DNA of 64,000 nucleotides. It comes from a bacterium. Lineage in GTDB: Bacteria > Krumholzibacteriota > Krumholzibacteriia > LZORAL124-64-63. The notes below the pieces were generated by a model. It ran no database searches. It was not told the DNA's origin and worked only from the letters and a program-made list of their open reading frames with translations. Where the stretch lies: the NCBI GenBank assembly GCA_016719645.1, contig JADJYS010000009.1:112911-176910 (forward strand), written 5' to 3'. The position numbers and the translations under genes are program-made. Shown here piece by piece: positions 25,272 through 33,700 of the stretch; within the stretch, counting starts at the first letter, position 1, and each line of letters begins with the position of its first letter.

Positions 25272-26429
25272 CTAGAAATAGGTGGCCACGGAGAAGAACA
25301 GGCGGCCGGGCGCCTCGACGCTGTCGCCGGCGCCGCGGGCGGTCGTGCGGGACCAGGCGTAGTCCAGCTTGAAGACCGACTCCTCGGTCGGGCGGAAGTT
25401 GACGCCCAGGGTCAGCGCCGAGGCCTGGTCGCCGTCGACGTCGGTGTCGTAGTCGAGCGCGTCGGCGCGGGCGACCAGGGTGACGACCGAGCCCGGCAGC
25501 AACCGGTCGTGCAGCACGTGCCAGTTGATTTGGCCGTAGGCGCCGCGCTGGCTCTCGGCGAGACCGGGTTCGGCGACGCGGTCGACATCGGCCGCGGCAA
25601 AGGCCAGCTCGCCCAGCAGCTCCAGCGCGCCGAAGACCGCCTGGCCGTCAAGCGCGGCGATCGTCAGGCGCTTCTCGCCGGCGTCGTCGTAGTTGCCGGT
25701 GTGCACCGAGGCGCCGAGGTTCAGTCCCGGTCGCGGGCTCGCGCCCAGGCGGGCGACGAGCGCCTTGTTTCGGTTGTTGTCCTGCTCCTGGCTGCCGCGC
25801 CCCGAGCGGATGCGCAGCCGCTTGGCGCCGGCGTCGCCGGACAGCACGCCCTCGTCGAAGCCGTTGACCAGGTAGGCTTCGTAGCCCAGGACGAGGTCCT
25901 CGTTCGGGTAGAGCGTGCCGAAGACGCCCATGCCCGACTCGCTCAGCGTCGAGGGGATGAGCTGCCGGTCCACCAGCGGGCGTTCGGCCAGGTCGTTCAG
26001 CGGCGTGTCGTGGCGCAGGTTGAAGGCTCCCAGGGGGGACAGGATCAGGCCGCCGCGGAACTGGAAGCCCTCGCCGAAGCGGTAGTCCATGACCGCGTAC
26101 TCCAGCTTGATCTCGCCCTCGCCGCCGCCGCCGACGAAGCCGCCGTGCTCGAACTCGATCTCGCTCGACACGGTCACGCGGTCGGACACGCGTGCGGTGA
26201 TGAAGGGCACGAAGCGGTGCTGGTCGAAGGTGCTGCCGCCGCCTTCGACCCACTCGAATTCGTGGTCCATGTAGCCGCCGAGCATGATGTCGACGCCGCC
26301 GCGCGACAGGTACGGCTTGTCGCCGATCCCCCCGGGCAGGGCGGGGCGACGGTCCCCGGCGGCGGCCGGGAACGCGACGGCGGTGAGGCCGGCGCAGAGG
26401 ACGGCGGCCAGGATCTTCGTGAACGGCAT
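25272..26429 (-). CDS. Outer-membrane beta-barrel, first gene of the Fur-box operon
   Basis: A 385-residue protein: signal peptide MPFTKILAAVLCAGLTAVAFPAAAG, then a strand-rich region with repeated Gly-Tyr-aromatic patterns, ending FFSVATYF with the terminal Phe of barrels. The gene at 22985 is a clear paralog. It looks like a specific porin, not a TonB receptor, since no plug domain or TonB box is seen. The start was placed at 26429, where GGAGGTTGAAG precedes the ATG; an earlier in-frame start at 26489 lies upstream of the Fur-box-like site and would put that site within the coding region. The operator and the neighbours suggest a role in iron or electron exchange. The substrate is unknown. 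Confidence 0.75.
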   Translation of the reverse strand: MPFTKILAAVLCAGLTAVAFPAAAGDRRPALPGGIGDKPYLSRGGVDIMLGGYMDHEFEWVEGGGSTFDQHRFVPFITARVSDRVTVSSEIEFEHGGFVGGGGEGEIKLEYAVMDYRFGEGFQFRGGLILSPLGAFNLRHDTPLNDLAERPLVDRQLIPSTLSESGMGVFGTLYPNEDLVLGYEAYLVNGFDEGVLSGDAGAKRLRIRSGRGSQEQDNNRNKALVARLGASPRPGLNLGASVHTGNYDDAGEKRLTIAALDGQAVFGALELLGELAFAAADVDRVAEPGLAESQRGAYGQINWHVLHDRLLPGSVVTLVARADALDYDTDVDGDQASALTLGVNFRPTEESVFKLDYAWSRTTARGAGDSVEAPGRLFFSVATYF

Positions 26430-26461
26430 CTTCAACCTCCGAGTGGCCTGGTGGCGGAGAT

Positions 26462-26480
26462 CATGAGAATCGCTCTCATG
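26462..26480 (-). promoter_or_regulatory. Fur-box-like palindrome upstream of the barrel/FMN/PepSY operon
   Basis: CATGAGA-ATCGC-TCTCATG is a perfect 19-base inverted repeat (7-bp arms, 5-base centre). It closely follows the TGAGAAT-N-ATTCTCA form of Fur sites and lies 33 bases upstream of the ATG at 26429. Ferric-uptake-type repression when iron is plentiful is the natural reading. No fur gene is in the window. Confidence 0.7.
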
Positions 26481-26619
26481 TCCTCGCACCCAGATCTAGG
26501 AGGCGGAATGACTACTGTCCAGGAAATTCTTGTTAATACTAAATATTGTTAGTTGAAACTATAAGTATCAATATCGAGGTTGAATGTGGCAATTCAACGG
26601 CAAGTATGCCCGGGCCGCG

Positions 26620-26655
26620 CGACGGGAACCGCGTGCCGGCACGCGGCTCCCGTCG
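26620..26655 (-). terminator. Long hairpin after the FlgD-domain gene
   Basis: CCGCGTGC/GCACGCGG is nested inside CGACGGGA/TCCCGTCG with one mismatch between, a stem of about 16 bp and a very short loop. It lies 17 bases after the stop of the minus-strand gene ending at 26672. No T-tract follows, so termination is an inference from its position and stability. Confidence 0.5.
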
Positions 26656-26671
26656 AGTCCGGCGACGGAAG

Positions 26672-27754
26672 TCATCTCACCAGGTGCATCTTCGTCGCAG
26701 CCCGGGCACCGGGCAGTTGCAACTGAGCCACGTACACTCCCGATGCCGAAGCGCTGCCGTCGGCGCGCCGGCCGTCCCAGGGCACGGCATGGGCGCCGGT
26801 CGCCAGCTCGCCCTCGGCCAGCACCGCGACCAGCGCCCCGGACAGGTCATGGACCGTCAGCCTCACCCGCGCCGGCGCCGCCAGGGCGAAGGTCACGGTC
26901 GTCTGCGGGTTGAAGGGATTGGGATAGCTGCCCAACCGCACGGCCGGCGCGACCGGCAGGTCGCCGGCGCCGGTTGCGCCCGACAGGGCCGTCGAGGCCG
27001 CGATCAGGACCTGGGCGAAGGCGGGGCCGGTCGCCGCGTTGGCCGCGGCGTTGGGGTGGGAATCGCTGCTGCTGTGGCTGCGCTCGTAGGCGTAGCGCAG
27101 CCGGTTGGCCGCCGCCGAGCCGTCGTCGGGCGCGGCCAGCAGGTCGAACAGGTCGAAGGCCACGACGTTCGGGTGGCCGGCCGCGTAGGCGTCCGAGCAC
27201 AGCCAGTCGGCGAAGGCGCGCGCCCGCGCCGCCTCGGCCGTGTTGGTGGCCAGGCGGTGGCGCGGCGGCTGGCTCACCACCACGAACACGTGCCCGGGAT
27301 GCTGGTCGAACACGTCACGCATCTGCAGGTACCATTGCTTGCGCGTGGCGAGCTCGGCGTCGGTCTCGATGTTCGAGGCCGGGTAGCAGGACTTGAAGGC
27401 GATGACCTGGTGGTTCTGCAGGATGGCGTCGCGGGCGCCGTTGGCCGTGGTCCACAGCGCCAGCAGGCCGTCGGGGTCGGTGTTGTCGCCGGGGATCTGG
27501 TAGCTCACGCCGGGTTTGCTGCCGTCGGGCCCGGTCAGGCCGAGCGCGTTGTAGTCGTGGTCCCAGAAGGCGTATGCGGTGCCGTGCTGGGCGTTGTGGG
27601 CCGCGATGCAGTCGCGGACGTCGCCCTCGGCGATGACGTTGCGGCCGGTCGAGTGGTGCAGGAAGAACAGGTTGGTGAGCGTCTCGGCGGCGGCGGCCGT
27701 CGCCGCCGGCGCGATCAGGGCGAGCGTCAGCAGGAGCGTGATCGAGCGTCGCAT
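26672..27754 (-). CDS. Secreted protein of unknown function with FlgD-like C-terminal domain
   Basis: A 360-residue protein with a signal peptide (MRRSITLLLTLALIAPAATAAAAE). The N-terminal domain (about 25-265) has LFFLHHSTGRNVIAEG near the start, a DHDYN motif, VIAFKSCYPASNIETDAE and VFVVVSQPPRHRL, and a late SDSHPN. The order of small motifs and the late D-x-H-P recall SGNH/GDSL-type hydrolases, but no clear GDS block is present, so I leave the function open. The last 85 residues are the FlgD-like domain (YPNPFNPQTTVTF ... SGVYVAQL). The start is the one that gives a signal peptide; a longer frame to 27973 is not supported. Confidence 0.68.
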   Translation of the reverse strand: MRRSITLLLTLALIAPAATAAAAETLTNLFFLHHSTGRNVIAEGDVRDCIAAHNAQHGTAYAFWDHDYNALGLTGPDGSKPGVSYQIPGDNTDPDGLLALWTTANGARDAILQNHQVIAFKSCYPASNIETDAELATRKQWYLQMRDVFDQHPGHVFVVVSQPPRHRLATNTAEAARARAFADWLCSDAYAAGHPNVVAFDLFDLLAAPDDGSAAANRLRYAYERSHSSSDSHPNAAANAATGPAFAQVLIAASTALSGATGAGDLPVAPAVRLGSYPNPFNPQTTVTFALAAPARVRLTVHDLSGALVAVLAEGELATGAHAVPWDGRRADGSASASGVYVAQLQLPGARAATKMHLVR

Positions 27755-28269
27755 GGTGCACTCCGTCGGTGGAGGTGGGCGTGAACGGCTCCGCCGCTGG
27801 TCTGCAAACGCGGGTCCAGGGGGCGGACGGCCGCACGGCCCGGAGCCATGGGGCGCGTCCCGACGTGACGCCCCGCCCGCCCCCGCCGCACGAAACACGG
27901 CGCTTCGAGTCCTCGATCCGCCGACCCCGCCGGGATCGTGCAGGATGAAACCGGTTCCGGCGGCAGACCGCACGCCTCGCCGTCCGCCGGATGGCCTGTG
28001 CGGATTTCACGCCCCGCGCCGCAACGTGAACGAGCGTTCGCTGAAAGACGGAACCGAAGAAAACACCGGATTAGCGGCTGTTTTCAGGCGTTCCGCGGCG
28101 CAGCCGGCATACCGGACTTCCTTGTTCCGAATTGATCGACGCTTGACAGTTCCCGCCGGAACAACCTGTATAGGCAGCAACATGTGCGCGCGGCGGATCG
28201 TGCTTCGCTCCGCCCCGCACCGTCCGCGACAGGGACCATCCGTCACCCTTCGCACGGGGTTGGTGCCCG
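27755..28269. other. 515-base divergent intergenic region upstream of the complex I operon
   Basis: No gene was recognised here. Bases 27755-28030 are GC-rich and hold no convincing signal. Around 28048-28100 is a long imperfect inverted repeat (GAAAACA ... TGTTTTC nested in GGAAC ... GTTCC). The nuo promoter candidate is at 28143-28174. Small frames in this stretch have arginine- and proline-rich translations with no ribosome binding site and look spurious. Confidence 0.45.
28143..28174 (+). promoter_or_regulatory. Candidate nuo promoter with palindrome in a long spacer
   Basis: TTGACA at 28143-28148 is a perfect -35 box. TATAGG at 28169-28174 could be the -10 box, but the spacer is 20 bases, longer than the optimal 17. 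The spacer contains the palindrome GTTCC-CGCC-GGAAC (28149-28162). Over-long spacers with a central palindrome are the hallmark of MerR-activated promoters, so control by an activator of that kind is possible. Confidence 0.4.
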
Positions 28270-28719
28270 ATGACACAGACGCCCTGCCTGGCCGCCGTCG
28301 CGACCGGGCTGCACGCCGACTACACGACCGTCCTGCTCTTCCTGCTGTTCGGGATCTTCTTCGGGAACCTGGCCCTGGGCATCGCCCGGCTGGTGCGCCC
28401 GCGCAAGCCCGGCGGCGAGAAGGAAGTGACCTACGAGTGCGGCGAGCTGCCGAGCGGCTCCTCCTGGGTGCGCTTCAACATCCGCTTCTACCTGGTGGCG
28501 CTGTTCTTCATCGTCTTCGACGTCGAGGTCATCTTCCTGTACCCGTGGGCGGTCGTGTTCCGGCCCCTGTCGGAGGCGGCGGGTTCGCTGGTCTTCGTCG
28601 AGATGGCGATGTTCCTGGGCATCCTGGCCCTCGGCCTGGCCTACGTCTGGATCAAGGGCGACCTGGACTGGGTCAAGAGCCTGGCGCGGCGCAACGGCCC
28701 GGAGGTGGGAGGGGAATGA
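28270..28719 (+). CDS. nuoA: Complex I subunit A (NuoA)
   Basis: A 149-residue membrane subunit with three predicted helices and the family signature TYECGELPSGSSWVRFNIRFY followed by FFIVFDVEVIFLYPWAVVF. NuoA lies at the junction of the peripheral and membrane arms of proton-pumping quinone oxidoreductase. It is the first gene of an 11-gene operon, nuoABCDHIJKLMN. Its stop overlaps the nuoB start (ATGA). The ribosome binding site is weak. Confidence 0.95.
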   Translation: MTQTPCLAAVATGLHADYTTVLLFLLFGIFFGNLALGIARLVRPRKPGGEKEVTYECGELPSGSSWVRFNIRFYLVALFFIVFDVEVIFLYPWAVVFRPLSEAAGSLVFVEMAMFLGILALGLAYVWIKGDLDWVKSLARRNGPEVGGE

Positions 28720-29351
28720 CGCAGGACAGGCAGGACTACGTCGAGTCCACCACCCCGCCCGCGGGCTACGACCCGCGCCGCGAGCAGTGCCTGGACTTCC
28801 ATGTCGAGGAGGACCTGGCCGCCATGGCCGGGTCCGACGACAAGAACTTCATCCTGACCAAGGTCGACACGCTGTTCGACTGGGCGCGCCTGTCGAGCGT
28901 CTGGCCGGTGACCTTCGGCCTGGCCTGCTGCGCCATCGAGATGATGGCCGCCTCGGCCACGCGCTACGACATCGACCGCTTCGGCGCCGGCGCCTTCCGC
29001 GCCACGCCGCGCCAGGCGGACCTGATGATCGTCTCGGGCACCGTGACGGCGAAGATGGCCACGCGCCTCAAGCGCATCTACGACCAGATGCCCGAGCCCA
29101 AGTGGGTCGTGGCCATGGGCTCCTGCGCCATCGGCGGCGGCCCGTACTTCAAGTACGGCTACCACGTGGTCAAGGGCGTGGACTTCATCGTGCCGGTGGA
29201 CGTGTACATCCCCGGCTGCCCGCCGCGCCCCGAGGTGCTGCTGGACGGGCTGATGCGGCTGCAGGACAAGATCCGGGGCCGCCGGGGCGGGTCCAAGCCG
29301 CCGAAGTGGGTCCTGGACTACGCGGCCAAGATCCCCTACGTCAAACGCTGA
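28716..29351 (+). CDS. nuoB: Complex I subunit B (NuoB), N2 iron-sulfur cluster
   Basis: A 211-residue peripheral subunit that binds the last [4Fe-4S] cluster (N2) before quinone. The expected cysteines are present: the CC pair in GLACCAIEMM, then GSCAIGGG and IPGCPPRPEVLLDGL. An N-terminal extension of about 45 residues (DYVESTTPPAGYDPRREQ...) is longer than usual. It overlaps nuoA by four bases and precedes nuoC by 16. Confidence 0.95.
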   Translation: MTQDRQDYVESTTPPAGYDPRREQCLDFHVEEDLAAMAGSDDKNFILTKVDTLFDWARLSSVWPVTFGLACCAIEMMAASATRYDIDRFGAGAFRATPRQADLMIVSGTVTAKMATRLKRIYDQMPEPKWVVAMGSCAIGGGPYFKYGYHVVKGVDFIVPVDVYIPGCPPRPEVLLDGLMRLQDKIRGRRGGSKPPKWVLDYAAKIPYVKR

Positions 29352-29367
29352 ACGGGACGGGACGACC

Positions 29368-30030
29368 ATGGAAGCGACGGCCATCCACGCGCTGCTGCAG
29401 AGCCGGTTCGGCGACGCCGTGCTGGACTACGTGGACGGGTTCGAGAAGGGCTCGCTGGTCGCGCCGGGGCGCGTCGGCGAGATCGCGGCCTTCCTGCGGG
29501 ACGACCCGGCGCTGGGGTTCGAGTCCCTGATGTGCCTGACCGGCCTGGACTGGGACGGCTACGACGCGACGGGCAAGGGCAAGAGCGTCGACATCCTGGG
29601 CTACGACGAGCTGGGCCGGCCCGAGGCCTCCGACCGCGTCGGCGACGGCGACCTGGGCGTGGCCTACGCGCTGTACTCCCCCCGCCACGGCCACAAGCAC
29701 GCGCTGTACGTGCGCGTGCCCCGCGCCGCGCCCGAGGTGGCCTCGACGGCCGGGGTCTGGCCGACGGCCGCCTGGCACGAGCGCGAGGCGTGGGACCTGG
29801 TCGGGATCCGCTTCGCGGGCCACCCCGACCTCAAGCGCATCCTGCTGGACGAGGCCTGGGAGGGCCACCCGCTGCGCAAGGACTACGTGATGCCGGGCGC
29901 CTGGCAGGGCGTGCCCCTGGACGGCCGCGACTACGCGGCTTGCAAGTGGGACGAGTCGGGCGTGACGCTGCCCGACGACGTGAAGCGGCAGGATGCGGCA
30001 ACGGGGCCCGAGACCGGGAACCAAGGGTAG
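29368..30030 (+). CDS. nuoC: Complex I subunit C (NuoC, 30-kDa)
   Basis: A 220-residue subunit with the characteristic stretch WHEREAWDLVGIRFAGHPDLKRILLDEAWEGHPLRKDY, which identifies the 30-kDa protein of the quinone-binding module. Here nuoC and nuoD are separate genes and not fused as in some enterobacteria. The C-terminal tail after residue 190 is low in complexity. It lies between nuoB and nuoD in the same transcript. Confidence 0.95.
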   Translation: MEATAIHALLQSRFGDAVLDYVDGFEKGSLVAPGRVGEIAAFLRDDPALGFESLMCLTGLDWDGYDATGKGKSVDILGYDELGRPEASDRVGDGDLGVAYALYSPRHGHKHALYVRVPRAAPEVASTAGVWPTAAWHEREAWDLVGIRFAGHPDLKRILLDEAWEGHPLRKDYVMPGAWQGVPLDGRDYAACKWDESGVTLPDDVKRQDAATGPETGNQG

Positions 30031-30036
30031 GTGTCC

Positions 30037-31203
30037 ATGAGCGAGACGGCGACCGGCCGCGGCTGGGCCGCGCAGGACGTGCGGCGGGAGCTGCACTCCG
30101 AGCTGCTCGAGATCAACATGGGGCCGCAGCACCCGGCCACCCACGGCGTGCTGCGCCTGCTGGTGCGCACCGACGGCGAGATCGTCCACGGCGTCACCGC
30201 GCACATCGGCTACCTGCACCGCTGCGCCGAGAAGATCGCCGAGGGCTGCGACTGGCGGCAGTGGATGGTCTACACCGACCGCTTCGACTACCTGGCGCCG
30301 ATCAACATGAACTTCGGCTACGCGGTGGCCGTCGAGCGGATGCTGGGCGTCCAGGTCCCCGAGCGGGCCGAGCACATCCGCGTCATCTGCGCCGAGCTGC
30401 AGCGCATCGCCAGCCACCTGATCGCCATCGGCACCTTCGGCCTGGACATGGGCGCCTGGACGCCGCTGCTGTACTGCTTCCGCGAGCGCGAGGAGATCCT
30501 GAACATCCTCGAGCGCCTGTCCGGCGGCCGCATGCTCTACAACTACTTCGACATCGGCGGCCTGCGCTTCGACGCCTACGACGGCTTCGAACGGGACGTC
30601 CTGGCCTTCGTCAACATCATGGAGCAGAAGATCCCCGAGTACGACACCCTGCTGTCGTACAACAAGATCTTCATCGAGCGCACCGCCGACGTGGGCGTCA
30701 TCGACCTGGCGACCTGCCTGGCCTACGGCTGCACCGGGCCGGTGCTGCGCGGCGCCGGCGTCCCCTTCGACTGCCGCAAGGACGACCCCTACTCCATCTA
30801 CGACCGCTTCGAGTTCGACATCCCCTACGGCGAGGGGGAGCAGGGCACCGTCGGCGACTGCTGGGACCGCTACATGGTGCGCATGCGCGAGATGTACGAG
30901 TCGTGCCGCATCATCCGGCAGGCGGTCGACGCCCTGCCCGGCGGCCCGGTCAAGGCCGAGGACCTCAAGAAGCTGGTCAAGGTGCCCCAGGGCTCGCTGT
31001 ACACGCGCACCGAGAGCAGCAAGGGCGAGATCGGGTTCCACATCTTCGCCGACGGCGGCAGCAAGCCCTTCCGCACGAAGGTGCGCTCGCCGTCGTTCTC
31101 GAACCTCCACGTGATCGAGAAGGTCGGGCCGGGCATGATGCTCTCCGACCTCGTGGCGACGGTCGGGTCGCTGGACATCGTCCTCGGGGAGATCGACAGG
31201 TGA
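30037..31203 (+). CDS. nuoD: Complex I subunit D (NuoD, 49-kDa)
   Basis: A 388-residue subunit with the family signatures INMGPQHPATHGVLRLLV, GYLHRCAEKIAE and the C-terminal SDLVATVGSLDIVLGEIDR. It forms most of the quinone pocket together with NuoB. A GTG six bases upstream (30031), directly after the nuoC stop, is an alternative start. The full length is slightly under the usual 400-420 residues and no domain is missing. Confidence 0.95.
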   Translation: MSETATGRGWAAQDVRRELHSELLEINMGPQHPATHGVLRLLVRTDGEIVHGVTAHIGYLHRCAEKIAEGCDWRQWMVYTDRFDYLAPINMNFGYAVAVERMLGVQVPERAEHIRVICAELQRIASHLIAIGTFGLDMGAWTPLLYCFREREEILNILERLSGGRMLYNYFDIGGLRFDAYDGFERDVLAFVNIMEQKIPEYDTLLSYNKIFIERTADVGVIDLATCLAYGCTGPVLRGAGVPFDCRKDDPYSIYDRFEFDIPYGEGEQGTVGDCWDRYMVRMREMYESCRIIRQAVDALPGGPVKAEDLKKLVKVPQGSLYTRTESSKGEIGFHIFADGGSKPFRTKVRSPSFSNLHVIEKVGPGMMLSDLVATVGSLDIVLGEIDR

Positions 31204-31207
31204 CGCC

Positions 31208-32257
31208 ATGCAAGTGATGACCGACCTCTTCGCGCGGATCTTCGGCGACGGCCTCTCGCCGGTCGGGCTCCTGGTCGCCGGCGGGCTGACCATGGCCCTG
31301 ATCATGGCGCTGGTGATGGCCTCGTGCGCGATCGTCTTCACCTGGGCGGAGCGCAAGGTGGCCGGCTTCATCCAGAGCCGCTACGGCCCCATGCGCGTCG
31401 GCCGCTGGCACGGCGTGCTGCAGCCGGTGGCGGACATGGTGAAGATCCTCGGCAAGGAGGACATCGTGCCGCGGGACGCGGACAAGCCGCTGTTCCTGCT
31501 GGCGCCCTTCGTGATCTTCATCGGCTCGCTGATGGCCTGGGCCGCGATCCCCTTCGCGCCCGGCTTCATCGCCGCCGACCTGGACCTGGGCCTGTTCTAC
31601 ATCTTCGCGGTCAGCAGCGCCGCGACCATCGGCATCCTGATGGCGGGCTGGGCCTCGAACAACAAGTGGTCCCTCTACGGCGCCGCCCGCGGCGCCGCGC
31701 AGGCCGTCAGCTACGAGATCCCGCTGGCCCTGGCCTGCATCCCGGTGGTGATGATCACCGGCTCGCTGAACATGAACGACATCGTGGTCGCGCAGCAGGG
31801 CGGCATCTGGCGCTGGCACTTCCTGCACGACCCCTTCCTGTTCGTGGCCTTCCTGCTGTACTTCGTGGCCTCGATCGCCGAGGTGAACCGCGGCCCCTTC
31901 GACCTGCCCGAGACCGAGTCGGAGCTGGTGGCCGGCTACCACACCGAGTACACCGGCATGCGCTTCGCGTTCTTCTTCCTGGCCGAGTACGCGAACCTGT
32001 TCCTGGTCTCCTGCGTGGCCACGGCGGTGTTCCTGGGCGGCTGGCAGCCGCTGTTCGGGCCGGTCTTCCTGCCGGGCCTGGTGTTCGTGATCAAGGCGGT
32101 GCTGCTGGTGCTGCTGCAGATGTGGCTGCGCTGGACGCTGCCGCGCCTGCGCGTGGACCAGCTGATGCACGTGTGCTGGAAGGTGATGGTGCCCCTGGCG
32201 CTGGTCTGCGTCCTGGGCGCCGGCATCTGGATGTTGGCGACGGGCCAGGCGGGCTGA
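31208..32257 (+). CDS. nuoH: Complex I subunit H (NuoH)
   Basis: A 349-residue polytopic subunit with about eight helices. Loop signatures are ERKVAGFIQSRYGPMRVG near the N-terminus, EVNRGPFDLPETESELVAGYHTEYTGMRFAFFFLAEY, and the end LRVDQLMHVCWKVMVPLAL. NuoH links the quinone site to the membrane arm. It follows nuoD by four bases with no nuoEFG genes between, unlike the 14-gene arrangement. Confidence 0.95.
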   Translation: MQVMTDLFARIFGDGLSPVGLLVAGGLTMALIMALVMASCAIVFTWAERKVAGFIQSRYGPMRVGRWHGVLQPVADMVKILGKEDIVPRDADKPLFLLAPFVIFIGSLMAWAAIPFAPGFIAADLDLGLFYIFAVSSAATIGILMAGWASNNKWSLYGAARGAAQAVSYEIPLALACIPVVMITGSLNMNDIVVAQQGGIWRWHFLHDPFLFVAFLLYFVASIAEVNRGPFDLPETESELVAGYHTEYTGMRFAFFFLAEYANLFLVSCVATAVFLGGWQPLFGPVFLPGLVFVIKAVLLVLLQMWLRWTLPRLRVDQLMHVCWKVMVPLALVCVLGAGIWMLATGQAG

Positions 32258-32280
32258 CCGTCGCGCCACCGGAGCGGAAC

Positions 32281-32841
32281 ATGACCCAGTATCTGCGCGG
32301 AATCTACGACGCGGTGGCCTCGGCCCTGAAGGGCATGAGGATCACCGCCAAGCACGTGGCGCGCAAGCCCGTCACGCTGCAGTACCCCGACGAGCGCTGG
32401 GTGCTGCCGGCGCGGTTCAAGGGCTTCATCATCAACGACACGAACCTCTGCGACGGCTGCCTGCGCTGCGCCAAGGTCTGCCCCGTGGACTGCATCTACA
32501 TCGAGACCATGGGCAAGGGCAAGGACCGCTTCATGCACCGCTACGCGGTGGACTACAACAAGTGCATCTGGTGCGGTCTCTGCACCGAGGAGTGCCCGAC
32601 CTTCGCCTGCCAGCACAGCCTCGACTACGACCACGCGCTCTACGACCGCAAGCGCCTGGTCTACGAGTTCGTCGACCCCGCGCACCCGGTGCCCTGCCAC
32701 AAGGAGCGCCGCCTGCAGATGGGATTCTTCGTGGAGCAGGTCGCGGCGGCGCCGCCGGACCCCGACAAGATCGCCAAGGCGCCCCGGCGGGCGGACCTGC
32801 CGGAGGCGGCGCCCGGCGGCGCGGAAGGAGGGGGAGCGTGA
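32281..32841 (+). CDS. nuoI: Complex I subunit I (NuoI), two [4Fe-4S] clusters
   Basis: A 186-residue ferredoxin-like subunit with two complete cluster motifs: CDGCLRCAKVCPVDC (about residues 57-71) and CIWCGLCTEECPTFAC (about 97-112). It carries electrons from the input module to NuoB. In complexes without NuoEFG this subunit is a plausible docking site for ferredoxin. The last 30 residues are Pro/Ala/Gly-rich and poorly conserved. Its stop overlaps the GTG of nuoJ. Confidence 0.95.
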   Translation: MTQYLRGIYDAVASALKGMRITAKHVARKPVTLQYPDERWVLPARFKGFIINDTNLCDGCLRCAKVCPVDCIYIETMGKGKDRFMHRYAVDYNKCIWCGLCTEECPTFACQHSLDYDHALYDRKRLVYEFVDPAHPVPCHKERRLQMGFFVEQVAAAPPDPDKIAKAPRRADLPEAAPGGAEGGGA

Positions 32842-33380
32842 GCGGAGACCTCGTGTTCTACGGCTTCGCGCTGCTGACGGTGCTGTCGGGCTTCTTCGTC
32901 GTGGCCAGCCGCAACGTCGTGCACGCCGCCTTCAGCCTGCTGTTCACCCTGTTCGGGGTGGCCGGGCTCTACGCCCAGCTGGGGGCCGACTTCCTGGCCG
33001 TCACCCAGACCGTCGTCTACATCGGCGGCATCCTGGTGCTGGTCGTCTTCGCGGTGATGATGACGCGCATCCCGCGCAGCGACGCGCCGCGCCGCGGCCT
33101 CGACCGCGCCGTGCCCGCCGCGATCCTGGCCCTGCTGTCCTTCGCCCTGATCTACATGGTGATCGTGGGCGCCCGCTGGCCCGAGCGCGCGACCGGCGCC
33201 CCGGAGGCGACCGTGGCCGAGATCGGCACGGGCCTGATGACGCGCTTCGTCTTCCCCTTCGAGTACGCCTCGCTGGTGCTGCTGGCGGCCATGGTCGGCG
33301 CGGCCATCCTGATCCGCGAGCGCGCGCCGCAAGAGGACGACGGTGGCGACGACGGCGACGCGACGGAGGTGCAGCCATGA
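32838..33380 (+). CDS. nuoJ: Complex I subunit J (NuoJ)
   Basis: A 180-residue membrane subunit with five helices and the signature VTQTVVYIGGILVLVVFAVMM in helix 3, where the pi-bulge conserved in NuoJ is expected. The tail is acidic (EDDGGDDGDATEV). The GTG start overlaps nuoI and the stop overlaps nuoK, so the three genes are translationally coupled. Confidence 0.93.
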   Translation: MSGDLVFYGFALLTVLSGFFVVASRNVVHAAFSLLFTLFGVAGLYAQLGADFLAVTQTVVYIGGILVLVVFAVMMTRIPRSDAPRRGLDRAVPAAILALLSFALIYMVIVGARWPERATGAPEATVAEIGTGLMTRFVFPFEYASLVLLAAMVGAAILIRERAPQEDDGGDDGDATEVQP

Positions 33381-33685
33381 CCGTCGGCCTGGAGCACTAC
33401 CTGACGGTGAGCGCCCTGCTCTTCGGGCTCGGCCTCTACGCGGTGCTGACGCGCCGCAACGCCGTCGCCCTGCTGATGGGCGTGGAGCTGATCCTCAACG
33501 CCGCGAACCTGAACTTCGTGGCCTTCGCCCGCTTCGTCGACGGCGGCGTCGACGGGCACATCGTGGCCGCCTTCGTCATCGTGCTGGCGGCGGCCGAGGC
33601 CGCCGTGGCCCTGGCGATCGTGCTGGCGATGTTCCGCAACTTCGGGACGGTCAACGTGGACACCGTCAACCGGCTGAAGCGATAA
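33377..33685 (+). CDS. nuoK: Complex I subunit K (NuoK)
   Basis: A 102-residue, three-helix subunit with the typical LMGVELILNAANLNFVAFAR (helix 2, with the conserved Glu) and a second conserved Glu in LAAAEAAVALAIVLAMFR. NuoK forms part of the proton path next to NuoN. The start overlaps the nuoJ stop (ATGA). Confidence 0.94.
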   Translation: MTVGLEHYLTVSALLFGLGLYAVLTRRNAVALLMGVELILNAANLNFVAFARFVDGGVDGHIVAAFVIVLAAAEAAVALAIVLAMFRNFGTVNVDTVNRLKR

Positions 33686-33700
33686 GGGAGAAGCATCGCG

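Noticed and set aside
26672..27754. Firm assignment as a GDSL/SGNH esterase
   Set aside because: Late motif SDSHPN is suggestive but the GDS nucleophile block is not found; left as unknown.
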